64,000 bases of DNA from Euglena gracilis (Eukaryota > Euglenida > Euglenophyceae > Euglenales): contig CP154954.1 in the NCBI GenBank assembly GCA_039621445.1, forward strand, positions 41,099,572-41,163,571, read 5' to 3'. Both the position numbers and the translations under genes were made by a program. Numbering within the stretch: position 1 is the first letter of the stretch; the number at the start of each line of letters is the position of its first letter. Of this stretch, positions 1 to 10,255 are shown piece after piece. The notes beneath the pieces were generated by a model. That model saw only the letters and a program-made list of their open reading frames with translations. It was not told where the DNA came from and made no database searches.

Positions 1-124
1 CAAAATTTTCAAGATTTTTGAAGGTTTTTTAAGGGTTTTTTAAGGTATTAAGAATCTTTAAGGCGCCTATATTTCATGGACGGTCAAAATGCCATCCGGG
101 CATCGAACCAACGTCGGTCCAGGT

Positions 125-225
125 TGAAAATCAAACACATTTTTTTTGAGTTTTGGGTGGATGGACAATGTTCAGTGATGCAAGAAATCATCATTTTTTC
201 CCCTGGAGTTGGCCTGTTTTTGCCA
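125..225 (+). mobile_element. Degenerate relative of the 5615-5930 hAT-like MITE
   Basis: About 90 bases here align by eye with the interior of the MITE at 5615-5930. Shared blocks are TTTGGGTGGATGGACAATG (TTTGGGTGGATAGACGATG in the other copy), then AATC, a T-run, CCTG and a TCGACCTG/TTGGCCTG box. No terminal inverted repeats or target duplication remain, so this is an old fragment. Recognition rests only on similarity within this window. Confidence 0.35.
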
Positions 226-339
226 ATATTTTGAGACTTCTGTTTCGCTCAAAATTCGAAAAATTCCAGAACCACTTTTTTTAAAGGGGTTTTCAGGTTT
301 TTTCAGGCTCCTTAAAAAAATAATGCCTGGTGGCAACGA

Positions 340-590
340 AGTGTCCAAAAGTGGTAAAAGCAGGAAAAGCAGCCTGAAAGTGGCCGAAGTGGCCATAAGG
401 CCAAAAGTCGGTAAAAGTGGCCAAAAGTGGCCAAAAGTGGGCAAAAAAGCACAGAAGCCATCAAAAATGCCAAATTGGCCAAAAGGACCAAAAGTTGCCT
501 AAACGTTGCCAATGGTGCACAAAGTGGCCCAAGAAAAAATAGAGCACCCAAAATTGGCTTAAATGGCTAAAATTGGCCAAAAAGCTGCCC
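340..590. repeat. Degenerate AAAAGTGGCC tandem array
   Basis: Successive 10-12 base units read AAAAGTGGCC, AAAAGTGGTA, GAAGTGGCCA and CAAAAGTTGCC, decaying to AAAATTGGCC at the right edge. Open frames across it are low-complexity Lys/Gly/Trp strings and do not look like a gene. The unit resembles the CTAAAATGGC unit inside the hAT-like element at 4971-6917, but no common origin is shown. Confidence 0.6.
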
Positions 591-2640
591 CCCCCCCAAA
601 AAAAACGGGCAAAAGAGGTCGAAATTGGGTAAATGGGTAAAAGTAAGAAAAGTGGGCAAATGTGTTTCAAAGTGTATTGTACGGTCGTGACATATGCTGA
701 CCCCCACCTGCGGCCGACCATTTGCCAACCAGGGCCGACCAGGGCCCACAGTTTACCCATGCATTAAAGAATTAGAATGCCCCAATTCAAATGCATCCAA
801 AATTGAGGGTTTTTTTCCCTCAAAAGCGAGAACAAGGGAGAGAGGAGGACAAATGTGTGTTTTCAATTCAGAAGTAGTTCTTCCAAGAGAATTGCAGTCT
901 TTCTTTTCTTTCTGCTTTCTTTTCTTTTTATTTTTTTTCCTTCTGGCGGGTTTTTAACGCAACTTAGTTTTTTAACCCGCAAGCATGTTTTTGTATTTTG
1001 TGATTATTTTTTTATGTTTGTTGTTTCAAGTTCATAGAATATCTGTTTCATTTTGCATTCTTCAAGTTTGTTGTTTTGTTGATTTTTTTTGAAAAATCCA
1101 ACCAATTGGTTTTTTTTGTGTGCTTATTTTTTGACTTTTTGAGTTTCCCCCAAAATTTCACGGAAGAGTCAGAATAGCAAGTATCATGAAAAAGTGTAAT
1201 GTCAAAATCATGAAACGGTGCTGTGAAAAAAGGTTTTGTTGTATCTCAGGAATTTTGGGTCTTCCCAGTGTGTTAAATGTGGAAAAAGTGCGAAATATTT
1301 AAAAATTCTTCACATACAGTGAGGAAATTTTCGCTTTGCATAAAATGTTGCAATTTGTTGACCAAAAATGGAAAAATGACAAAAATGACAAAAATTTTGG
1401 CGTAAGGGTAAAATGGGTGCAAAAAAAAAACAGAAGGACACACACAAAAGCATAAATCTTGCCAAAATAAAAAAAAATGCAAAAAGAACGCAAAAAAAAG
1501 CCGTCCCCCCCCCTTCAAGGACAGATGCATGCCATTTCCGGAAGTTTCCCCTCCCCCAACCCCAGGAAGACTGTCAGCTGACCGGTCGACGCCTGGGACC
1601 CTGAAAATTTCGTTTAACAACAGGTTGGCTTACCAGGGACCCTGGCATATTCTCGAGAACAAAAATTTCCCGTGGGGCCTGTGACAAGGATTTGCTCTGA
1701 TGAGAATTTTTGGCAGAGTTCCATGAAATCCCATACCCCTTGGAGCAATAACTCACATAATTATGGAACAACTTGGATTTCAAAATTCAACACTGGATGA
1801 GATTTCCCCCTGCTATGGAATTGCCTACTTTTGTAGAGGAGTGAGATGCCCCTCTTGCTGTTGGTTGACAGACTAGACTAGACAGAAAGGAACTGCCATG
1901 CCATCCCACTCTCCCAGGGTCGGGCAATGGGGATGGCAAAAAGATTGAAGTGTAAATAAGTCGTGGGCGAATTTCAGAATCCAAATTTGGAGGTCAAACC
2001 TCAAATTAGGAGTCGTTTCGGGGGGGGGGGGGGACGTTATTTAGGACCCTCAAAAACATGCAAACATATAAATATAACAAACAAAAGGTGAAAGTCGTAT
2101 TTCATGCATTTTTAACCCAAAAAAAGCAGAAAAGATGGTTTTTCTAATTTTTGAAAACTGCTGATCGCAAAATATGCTCAAATAAAACAAAAGAAATGCT
2201 TTGGTCTCCCCTTCACCAGTTTGGGAGTAAACCCTGTGTTTTTTCTTTGGAGAGAGTTCCAAAATTGTTCCAGTATAAAGTATAGTAAGTGCACAATTCC
2301 ATTTAATTTCTGTTGAGTTTGGAGCCATTTTTGCATGTTTTTGGTTTTGTATTTTTATGATTTTCATTTTCATTTCTCTCACCCACACATTTTGCACAAT
2401 TTTGCACAACTTTGTGCATTTTTTCACCAAAATGCGCATTTTTGCACATTTTTGCACATTTTAGCGATTGTTTTCGAGGCCGGCCTGCCCCCCCCCCCCG
2501 CCTTGAGCAGAGTTGAAGATGACAATCCCTCTTCCTGTGAGTTTTTGGAAGTTCAGCCGTGCCTTGTTGCGTTGCGTGTTGTTTCTGCGACAGTGACAGT
2601 GACAGTAACCCCTTCTCTGATCTCCCTTTCTGCCTCCCAT
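591..2640. other. No gene recognised; low-complexity T/A-rich DNA
   Basis: This stretch holds T-rich and A-rich runs, a pure G-run near 2018-2031 and scattered C-runs. Open frames are short and compositionally biased on both strands. A CCAGGGACCCTGG palindrome lies near 1635. I see no RNA gene, element termini or conserved protein. Confidence 0.5.
2395..2464. repeat. Short TTTTGCACA-type array
   Basis: Repeated 9-12 base units of the form TTTTGCACA or TTTTGCGCA. A similar but different array with GCATATTTCGC units lies at 8664-8772. Simple-sequence DNA without a recognisable function. Confidence 0.5.
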
Positions 2641-2653
2641 CCCCCCCCCCCCC

Positions 2654-2861
2654 CGCCCATCCCATCCTCCACAGGGGTCCACCCCCCGGCCGGGCAGAGC
2701 CGTCGCCCACCGCCCCCCTCCCCCCACACCCCGCCCCTCCCTCGCCCCCAGAGGCAGAGGGCCCGCGCCGGCTCTGTATCTTCGACGGGGCCACGTCGTT
2801 CCCCCCGCGGTTCGCCGGCGACCGCCCGCCACTGCCGCCCCCGCAGCGGTGCGCCCCGTGC
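2654..2861 (+). repeat. IFDGATS block, copy 1 (exon-like)
   Basis: A GC-rich block of about 208 bases nearly identical to 7395-7601. It starts in a C-rich polypyrimidine stretch ending TCCTCCACAG, which looks like a 3' splice site, and has an open frame: a proline-rich lead, then RRLCIFDGATSFPPRFAGD, then PPLPPPQRCAPC. Diverged copies at about 3175-3345 and 4617-4790 keep IFDGATS[FY]xPxFA. All four are on the plus strand. Conservation of the peptide across DNA-diverged copies suggests translation, either as exons of one repeat-containing gene or as a dispersed exon. I do not recognise the family. Confidence 0.5.
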
Positions 2862-3174
2862 AGCCTCTGGCTTGCCCGGCGTGCCTGCCTGTTTCCGGTT
2901 CTTTCCAATCCATGGCACACGCATTGTCTGACAGTACCGTCGACGACAATCAAGACGGTCGGCAACATGCGTCTGCTCCGACTCAGGGGGTCCGCCGAGG
3001 GTCCCGCCGGCCGCCCCCCTTCCCCTCCGGCAGTGGCCCCACCATCCCACCCGCCCCAACCAGGGCCGCATTCCACACTGCTTCTCCAGCCTGTGCTGCG
3101 GGCAGCCCCTGCACGTTGTGAAAAATAAAATGGGCTCATGGGCCCTGGCCTCGGTCGCCCCTCTCCTCCCCCGT

Positions 3175-3345
3175 CAGCAGCGGCCCCACCTCAGCCCGCT
3201 CTCCCTCCGCCGGCCCCCTGATCACCGGCGGCGTCCGCCGTCTTCCGGCCTTCGCGATCTTCGACGGCGCAACCTCCTACGCACCTCATTTCGCTGCAGA
3301 CCTTCCTCACCCGCCGCTTGGGTGTGTGCCACCTGTGGCCGCTTT
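3175..3345 (+). repeat. IFDGATS block, copy 2 (diverged)
   Basis: One frame reads RRLPAFAIFDGATSYAPHFAADL followed by proline-rich sequence. The DNA differs widely from copy 1 but the peptide core and its Pro-rich flanks persist. The upstream run of CCTCCCC...GTCAGCAG again resembles a splice acceptor. Function unknown. Confidence 0.45.
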
Positions 3346-4616
3346 CTGCCACCCATCCACCCACCCACCGACCCACTCCATTATTTTTCACAAATGTCCT
3401 GAAAACCTGGAGGCACCGTTGAGATTTAACGCTTTTTTCCCCTCTCACATTCGATGATTTGCCCAATCACATAAATCACATAAAAATCATTCAAATCACA
3501 TTAAAAAAAGGTTGTTTGCTTCTGTTGTATGCTATTGGTATTCGATAGACATTTTTGTCCCCGTCCTCTCTGGGGGGTCGCGCACAGACCTGGGGGTGCC
3601 CCCCACCCCCAGGATCATGTGCACTCCACTTGCCAATTGGACTGGGAACGCAAGCAGGTGTATAATGCATTGAACACCAAAAAAATCATCTGCAAATTCT
3701 CTTCATGTTTTTCAAGGGGATGACGTCCTTCAAATATTTGAGCCTAAACGTAAAAAAAGCCCAATGGGCACCCACTTGGAGTTCCCCAAAAACTTTTATT
3801 CTCATGAGCACATCTGTTGCCATTCGCGTGTGAACCAGCGTCAAAAAAAGGAACCCATGGAGGGAGGGGAGTCCCCCCCCACTTTATTGGATTGCCAGTT
3901 AAAGTTGATCCCCGCTGGGTTAAAGTTGGCTTGGGTCGTAGCGACTCCCCTCTTCCGAATAGAGCAAAGACCTGGGGTGAACCAATCCCCCCCCGGGCAC
4001 ACATTGGAGCTGGCTCGGGTTTTGCTCTCTCTGGCTTGATCCCGGCAAAATGTGTTTTTATTTTTGAATTCGAATTTTTGAATTTGAGCTTTTTGGGGGT
4101 CCTGGGAGAGCGAATTGCACCCCCACCCCGCCGAGGGATTCTGAATTGTGCCTGAAAGGTACCTCCCCCCATGTCAAAATGGACCCCTTGCCCAACAAAC
4201 AGTGGGTGTCCGGACCGTCAAGTCATTTGTTGCCTTTCACAACGATGCAAATGCCCATACAACCTGAACGTCCCCTGTCCGGACCATGTCGACTGTCGCC
4301 TTGGTATTCATTGGGCTTGGGGAGGGGGGTACTGTTTCTGAAATCAACCCTTCGATTGTCCCTGTGGTCGGGAGGGTGGCGGAACCAACGCTCCCAGCGG
4401 CGTTTTAAGGCCTCGGGGGAGTTGTTGAGCTAGGGCTAAAATTTTGGGCTGGCTATTTATTTGTGCTGGCCAGCTAGTCCCCCCCGGGGGGGGGTGGGGG
4501 GATGAACACCTATTGGGCCAGGCTGGACACACTGGACACGCTGGACAATTGCCCCAAAAATGACCTGCAAAATGCAGCTTGGAAATCAATGAGCATCTGA
4601 CGGCCCGGCCCACTTC
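3346..4616. other. No gene recognised
   Basis: Mixed-composition DNA with C-runs near 3880 and 3985 and a C/G-run pair near 4480-4500. Open frames under 145 codons show no domain. Nothing repeated elsewhere in the window was noticed. Confidence 0.4.
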
Positions 4617-4790
4617 TCAGGGGGCATGGGGCTGACGCGGGGTCCTCCGCGGGGCCGGTCGCCGGGGCGGCCGCCGGGCCCAAGCGCTTCGCCATCTTTG
4701 ACGGCGCAACGTCGTTTGAGCCGCGGTTTGCTGCGGAGCCCGCCGCGTGCGGGCCACGGTGTGCCGCTGGGCCCTGCAGGGCCGATCGAT
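4617..4790 (+). repeat. IFDGATS block, copy 3 (diverged)
   Basis: The frame reads AGPKRFAIFDGATSFEPRFA followed by AEPAACGPRC. The core matches copies 1, 2 and 4 while flanking DNA does not. It lies just upstream of the hAT-like insertion at 4971. Confidence 0.45.
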
Positions 4791-4983
4791 GGAGACGCCA
4801 ATGCAAACAGCCAACCAATCTGCACCCGGTGCCGGTTGGGTGCGGTTCCCCTGGTCGGCATGTTTTTTTTCCACATTCCAGTTCCAGTTCCAGTTAATCA
4901 CAAGGAACTGGAAAAAGGGCGATGGCCAAGCGTGCACGTGGAGTGTTTTTGTGGAATGTGAATGCGTGGCCAGGCACCTATAG

Positions 4984-5112
4984 CTAAAATGGCCTAAAAT
5001 GGCCTAAAATGGCCTAAAATGGCCTAAAATGGCCTAAAATGACTTTTTGACTCCCTATAGGTGGGGGTCCCTAAAATGGCCTAAAATGGCCTAAAATGGC
5101 CTAAAATGGGAA
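4984..5112. repeat. Left subterminal CTAAAATGGC array
   Basis: Six CTAAAATGGC units run from 4984 to 5040, are broken by a spacer with CTATAGGTGGGGGT, and resume for four more units to about 5108. Subterminal repeats are common transposase-binding sites in hAT elements; that role here is inferred. Confidence 0.8.
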
Positions 5113-5460
5113 AAATTCTGTTGCACAAATTTTTTTTTGTGAACAACTGAATCCATTCAGGCAATGACTTTCGGTGTCTTTTGTTAATGTGGACGGCGAA
5201 CAGTGGATTTGGTGGAGGAGCACAGCCCCACAAGGCCATGTTTTTATCCCTATTAATAATAGCATCAGTCCCCAAATCCACAGTCCACAACCTTTTGGTA
5301 GCTGAACTTTGAAGGTTTGGACAGAAATTATTTTTCTTACTCCCATTTTTTTTCCTTCGGTGCGGAACAATGTCTGTTTCACAAATAATGAAACAGTGCA
5401 AGTTTTGAAGCACGGGGAAAAGGACAGAAAAAAAAACGTAAAAGATGTTGGAAAATCTCA

Positions 5461-6440
5461 ATTGAAATATAAAATACAAGTATTATTATAAATTTATAAA
5501 TTTAACAATAAATTTTCTAAGGAAATTTATTTTTTTTTATGAATGGACATTTTATTATCATACAAAATTTTATATGTTTAGTATGGATATTGAATGTGGG
5601 TATTTTATTATTATCAGGGCTGTCCTTAAGGGACAGGATAGTTTTTTTTTTCCTTAAGGACCGCCCCCCCTTTCGGCCAAAGGGCCGGCCAAGGGCCAGA
5701 CTCTGACCAGAGACTGGGATTTGAACGGGGGCAAAAATTTAACAGTCGGAAAACACAGTTTTTGATGATTTGGGTGGATAGACGATGGTCCAAGGGTGCC
5801 AGGAATCAATTTTTTTCCTGATGTCGACCTGAAAAATACCAAAAATTTCTTGCCCATTTTCCTGTATATTTTTCATTGAGTGTGCTGGGACAGCGGAGTT
5901 TTTTTTTTTATTTGCTTAAGGACCGCCCTGATTATTATCAATTTTATTAATATATATTTTCTAATGACGTTTACAAATAGAAATTAATAAATATATATTA
6001 AGTAAAATAGTATTGATATAATATGTAATTGTTAATAATAACTATTATGACCATTTTAAAGCATATTATTAATAAAATTGAGTATGATAAAATATATGAA
6101 TATGATAAAATTGAATATGATAAAAAAATATGATAGAATGTGAAATATTTTATTGGTATATAGGTACAGGATTAGGTTCACATATTTCACCTGTTATTGT
6201 TTTTGGGAGTTTATTTTTTGTTTGTATTATGGATCTTAATAATTATTCTTATATATTCTTATAATTAAATATTTATCATCATAAAGAAATGAATGATGTA
6301 CAACAAATTTTTTATAATGGTGCTAACTATAATGATACTATGATTTGATACTATGATTTTTTTATGAAAGATAATAATATATTTTTATTATTTATAGAAG
6401 CATTTTTTTTATGAATTGGCTATATCAAACGATATATATT
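5461..6440. other. Very AT-rich cargo, organelle-like composition
   Basis: Outside the nested MITE this DNA is made largely of A and T, in sharp contrast to its flanks. Short frames near 6170-6420 give hydrophobic peptides such as GSHISPVIVFGSLFFV. Composition suggests a nuclear copy of mitochondrial or plastid DNA, but I could not match any organelle gene convincingly. An alternative is AT-rich element filler. Confidence 0.3.
5615..5930. mobile_element. hAT-like MITE nested in the larger hAT-like element
   Basis: The left end CAGGGCTGTCCTTAAG (5615-5630) and right end CTTAAGGACCGCCCTG (5915-5930) are inverted repeats with one mismatch in 16. ATTATTAT flanks both sides (5607-5614 and 5931-5938), an 8-bp target duplication, though in simple sequence. 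An extra CCTTAAGGACCGCC near 5651 repeats the terminus. At 316 bp with no coding capacity it is a MITE. It inserted after the AT-rich DNA was in place. Confidence 0.85.
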
Positions 6441-6817
6441 ATGGTGTTTGGGTGTGGTTAGTGTATTATTCTCTCCCATTTATAACTTGTTCAGAGGGTT
6501 TTTTATTCAGCATTATGTTTCCCCAAAATACAAAAAGCTGAGCCCTTCTGGTAGTGCAAATAAAACTTTTAATATTTGTTCAGAAAAATTTTCTGAAAAA
6601 ATTTCACTGCCGCAAATTCTTGCTGTTCAGAATTCCTCTATGGGAATGAATTAAGATTTGTTGAGCTTCCATGGTTTTGATCCAGTGTTCATGAATTTTG
6701 CATGCTTTTTGGATGTACTTTTGTTATAACTGAATAAGAGAAGGTTTGCACACGTTATGATACAGTTTTCGGGACAAAAATAACGAAAAAATATGATTTC
6801 AGAACCCCCACCTATAC

Positions 6818-6896
6818 CTTAAAATGGCCTAAAATGGCCTAAAATGGCCTTAAATGGCCTAAAATGGCCTAAAATGGCCTAAAATGAGGAAATTTT
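6818..6896. repeat. Right subterminal CTAAAATGGC array
   Basis: About eight CCTAAAATGG units, one altered to CCTTAAATGG, in the same orientation as the left array. They end in AAAATGAGG just before the right terminal inverted repeat. Confidence 0.8.
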
Positions 6897-7394
6897 TGGC
6901 TTGACTATAGGTGCCTGTGCGTGGCCTGTCCATTTGCGCATCTCTGGACCCACAAGTTCATAACGCATTTTTTTATTTTGCACTCAGGATTTGTGGTAAT
7001 ATATAATGGCAATGCCTTTGGGCACAGGTGTCATGTGACCATGTGGTTCTATTTCATCTGGCAGTTTTTTTTTTGCATCAAGGCATATTTGAAGAAAAGA
7101 TCAAATTTTTAGAAAGTTGAAATCGAGGAGATTGGATGAGCAAAAGAAAAATAATTTTCAAACCTAAAAGCTGATATCCCCTTGAGAAATCATTCTAGAA
7201 AACCACAGGAATTCGCATTTTGTTTTCATCCAACTCAAATGTCTTTCTGCAGATGTTTCTGCCTCTGTTGCTTCGCACCAGAGTTGCCCCAAGTGTTGAA
7301 CCCTATCCACAAACGTGCACATCACACATGGCCCTCTCTGACACCTCCCATTTCAACCACAGGCACCCCGCCCCCCCCCCCCCCCCCCTCCCAC

Positions 7395-7601
7395 CGCCCG
7401 TCCCATCCTCCACAGGGGTCCGCCCCCCCCGGGCAGAGCCGTCGCCCACCGCCCCCCTCCCCCCACCCCCCGCCCCTCCCCCGCCCCCGGAGGCAGAGGG
7501 CCCGCGCCGGCTCTGCATCTTCGACGGGGCCACGTCGTTCCCCCCGCGGTTCGCCGGCGACCGCCCGCCGCTGCCGCCCCCGCAGCGGTGCGCCCCGTGC
7601 T
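7395..7601 (+). repeat. IFDGATS block, copy 4
   Basis: Nearly identical to 2654-2861, with small indels in C-runs and a few substitutions, including the same TCCTCCACAG acceptor-like edge and the peptide RRLCIFDGATSFPPRFAGD. Similarity stops at GCGCCCCGTGC, after which the two copies diverge. Recent duplication of an exon-sized block is the simplest reading. Confidence 0.5.
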
Positions 7602-8070
7602 GCCGCTGGCCGGCTGGCCCATTTTCTTTGTGTCTCCCACCGAGAAGGTTGTTGCTGGGCTTTTTATCAGGAAGTTCGCACCCCCCCCCCGGAGGGTGGA
7701 TGCAGGCAGGAGGGGTCGGGGGCTGCTGTAGCACACCCTTCCACCCCCAGCGCCAATGTGCTGGGGGCGCGAAAATGGCCCACAAGGATAATTTGTCTGG
7801 GTCGGCAGGCAGCCGAGCCCAAAACTGACCACTCTTGGGACGGTTTGCCTGCTATGGACAGGCACCCCACGGCACAAGGCACTCCCACCAGGGGTTGATA
7901 AAAAAAGAAGTCTGGACGTTGCACTGGGGCTGCCGCGGTGTAGGCCATGCACCCGTCTTGCCTCAGGGCATCATCTGCGGAAATGGCGCCGGCAGAACCA
8001 TTGGCCAGGCCAGCCTCCGCCCCATCCCCAACAAGCAGGGCTGACCGGGAACCAGGAACCCTCGGTGGTA
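7602..8070. other. No gene recognised
   Basis: GC-balanced DNA with one C-run near 7680. The open frames continue from the IFDGATS block and lack domains. No element ends are visible until the C-run at 8071. Confidence 0.4.
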
Positions 8071-8454
8071 ACCCCCCCCCAAATAATTTTGCCCCCTGCA
8101 ACGTTAGGACCGATCTTTTTGGCCCCAATCCCCTGCAAATTTATTTGGGCAGTACCCAAAACCATTGATGGATTGATTCACCACGCTTCTTAAAAGAAAT
8201 TTGTTTCACTAATATTTGTGATATTATTTAATATTTATATTCATCTAATAATAGATTATTATGGCATTTCAGATGATTTTTTGTCCTTGCCACCTCCTGA
8301 TTTCCCAAAAAGATGCATCATTTTTCACGGTTTTTCCTTGAAAAGGGAGGGGGGCAAAGTTATTTGGACCGATCTTTTTACGCTTTCCCCCCTGCAAAGT
8401 TCTTCAGGCACACAAAACTTTAGGACACTGCAAAGTTATTTGGGAGGGAGGGTT
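8071..8454. mobile_element. Candidate TA-flanked C-tract MITE (diverged)
   Basis: The left end is TA then ten C residues (after one A), AAATAATTTTGCC; near the right end GCAAAGTTATTTGGGAGGGAGGG is roughly its reverse complement. A repeated internal phrase, GGACCGATCTTTTT, occurs at about 8110 and 8370. The left end resembles the well-supported MITE at 25061-25485. The right boundary is blurred, so this call is tentative. Confidence 0.4.
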
Positions 8455-8663
8455 GTCTAATCCACACCTTCTGGGGGGGGTCGACCCCCGACCAGGACTC
8501 CCTGGACAGCCCTGCTGACAAGGCAGGGCTCCGGCCCCTATGGGCGGCTGATGGGTGCGATGGCTTGGCTGCGGGGACACTCGGGTCCCCTGTAAGGTGG
8601 CTGTGCCTGCGCCTGTGCAGATTAGGATACCAGTAGCCCATCAGACAGGGGGGAGGGAATATG

Positions 8664-8772
8664 CAGAGTGCATATTTTGCGCATATTTCGCACATTTAGT
8701 GCATATTTCACTTTTTTTGTCCAAGAATCGCATATTTGTGCATATTTCGCATATTTAGCGCATATTTCGAGG
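8664..8772. repeat. Degenerate GCATATTTCGC array
   Basis: Units GCATATTTTGC, GCATATTTCGC, GCATATTTGTG and GCATATTTAGC recur about every 10-12 bases, with one longer spacer. It is simple-sequence DNA with no coding potential. Confidence 0.55.
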
Positions 8773-9934
8773 TTCTGCAGGAGTTTGGCGCAGTATAATT
8801 GCCCATTCCCGCACGTTTCGACTGCATGGTCAAGTTTGGGCCATCTGAATCTGTTTTGGGGCCTTTCCTCCCTTTTTGGGGCCATTTTTCGCTATTTTTG
8901 GTATAATAAAAAAAAAGTATGAATTGGTGTGTGAATTTGATTCACAGGAAGGAGTGGTCTAATGGGCCGTATTTAGGGCAATTTTGGGGGCATTATCTGC
9001 CATAATTGGTGTGCATTTTCTACCGTTCTTTGTCATAAACTGATCCCAACTTGCCCCAAAAAAACAGTTTCCAGCCACATACCAACGCACTAGGGTATTG
9101 CGGCAGCAGCCCAGAGGTTCTCGTAGATATTTGCCTGGTTCTTTCCAGGACCCACAGAGAGACCTCAGTGGCAACATGAAGAAACCCCCGCCTGGAGGTG
9201 AGAGCTGCTGTCCGTCAGTTGACCATGCCCTTCACTCTCACCCACCACAAATGGTGTCTGTTCATTTGCCCGCTGTGCCGCTGCCAGCCGCTTCAGTCTT
9301 CCTATTATTTTTTCGGGGCAGCGGCTCGATGTGTGGCCACAGCTTGTCCATATTTGTCCAGATTGTGCACATGGCCCCTGCCGCTGTCTGCATGGTGTGT
9401 CATTTGTCCTCATATTCTTTGCTTCTCCTGATAACCTCTGCCCACCCATCCATCCATCCACCCTCCGCTCTGCCGCCTTGACATGATGACGCAACATAAA
9501 TTGAAGTTATTCCAGCAGTCATCAGAGAACACAAAAAACAACAACAAAACCAGCACACATAAACGCACATATATGCACGCATTCATGGAAGCACTCTCAT
9601 ATGCACGCCTTATATGCGCGCGCTGCACACACCCACGCAACCCCACATGCATGCACAAAACTCACAACACACATTTGTGCCTGAGTGTGTTTGTTTATGT
9701 TACAGCCAGGAATCCCGTGTGGGGAAATTCTTACCCAAGTTTCCTTGAACCATTTATGTGCACCACTGGCTGTTTGCTTTCTTGCGATTTCGTCATTGCA
9801 ATCCCTTTACGAACCCTCTTAAGAACTTGAGCTAGGAAAGGCAGCAACATGCACCTTTTTTTAAGGGCCAGGGTCTTACCACCCATCCAGACCGGAGGAC
9901 CCCCCCCCCTTTTCCGGGGAAGCCCACCAATTGC
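8773..9934. other. No gene recognised; CA-rich tract near 9540-9690
   Basis: Contains a CATCCATCCATCCACC tract near 9446-9466 and ACA/CACAC-rich sequence to about 9690. A TTCTTTCCAG followed by an open stretch near 9140 could be a splice acceptor but leads to no recognised protein. Confidence 0.4.
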
Positions 9935-10090
9935 CGCACTCCCTCGAGGAAAAACCGACAAGGGAGGGAGGGACACACGCCTCGGGCTCCGCACTTTTCC
10001 CTTGTGAGCCGGCGGTGTTGCTTGGATTGTTTTGAGGCGCTGGGAAAGGCGTTGCTGCTCAGTGCCTTTTTCGCCGAAGTTTGTTGATTC
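9935..10090 (+). repeat. DIRS-associated terminal repeat fragment
   Basis: ACTCCCTCGAGGA, a CCGACAAGGGAG/AGGGACAC box, CCTTGTGAG, a GCCGGCGGTGTTG box and a GCCGAAGTTTG box recur in the same order at 24440-24660 and in reverse orientation at 60100-60310. The family lies next to DIRS-like recombinase genes elsewhere in the window. Here it abuts the left edge of the Ty3 element. Confidence 0.55.
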
Positions 10091-10255
10091 GAAAAATTTG
10101 ACCTTCGACAACCCAGAAGACAGGAACAGAGTCTAGAACGAAGGCGAACCAAGACAAGACGTCAGCGAACCACATGGAGACAATTTTTTCCGGACTGGGA
10201 GTATTACTGGGCACTAAAGGGACCCACCCAAGACCCGAATCCCGAGGTAGTCAAG

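Larger units (their letters stand above)
4971..6917. mobile_element. hAT-like non-autonomous element with AT-rich cargo
   Basis: The left end CAGGCACCTATAG (4971-4983) is the exact reverse complement of the right end CTATAGGTGCCTG (6905-6917). The octamer TGCGTGGC directly precedes (4963-4970) and follows (6918-6925) the element, an 8-bp target duplication. CAGG-type ends with 8-bp duplications are typical of hAT. Subterminal CTAAAATGGC arrays lie inside both ends, and a second inverted pair (CTATAGGTGGGGGT near 5055-5068; ACCCCCACCTATA near 6803-6815) lies further in. No transposase is encoded. The centre is extremely AT-rich and contains the younger MITE at 5615-5930. Confidence 0.88.

Noticed and set aside
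340-590. AAAAGTGGCC array as a coding Lys-rich protein
   Set aside because: Composition and frame follow the decamer repeat; both strands are equally open, so no coding signal.
2559-3128. A single Pro-rich gene through the first IFDGATS copy
   Set aside because: Open frames exist on both strands owing to high GC; only the IFDGATS core is conserved between copies.
6170-6420. Mitochondrial cox3 fragment in the AT-rich cargo
   Set aside because: HISPVIVFGSLFF recalls the cox3 start only loosely, stops interrupt it and downstream motifs do not match, so no gene is named.
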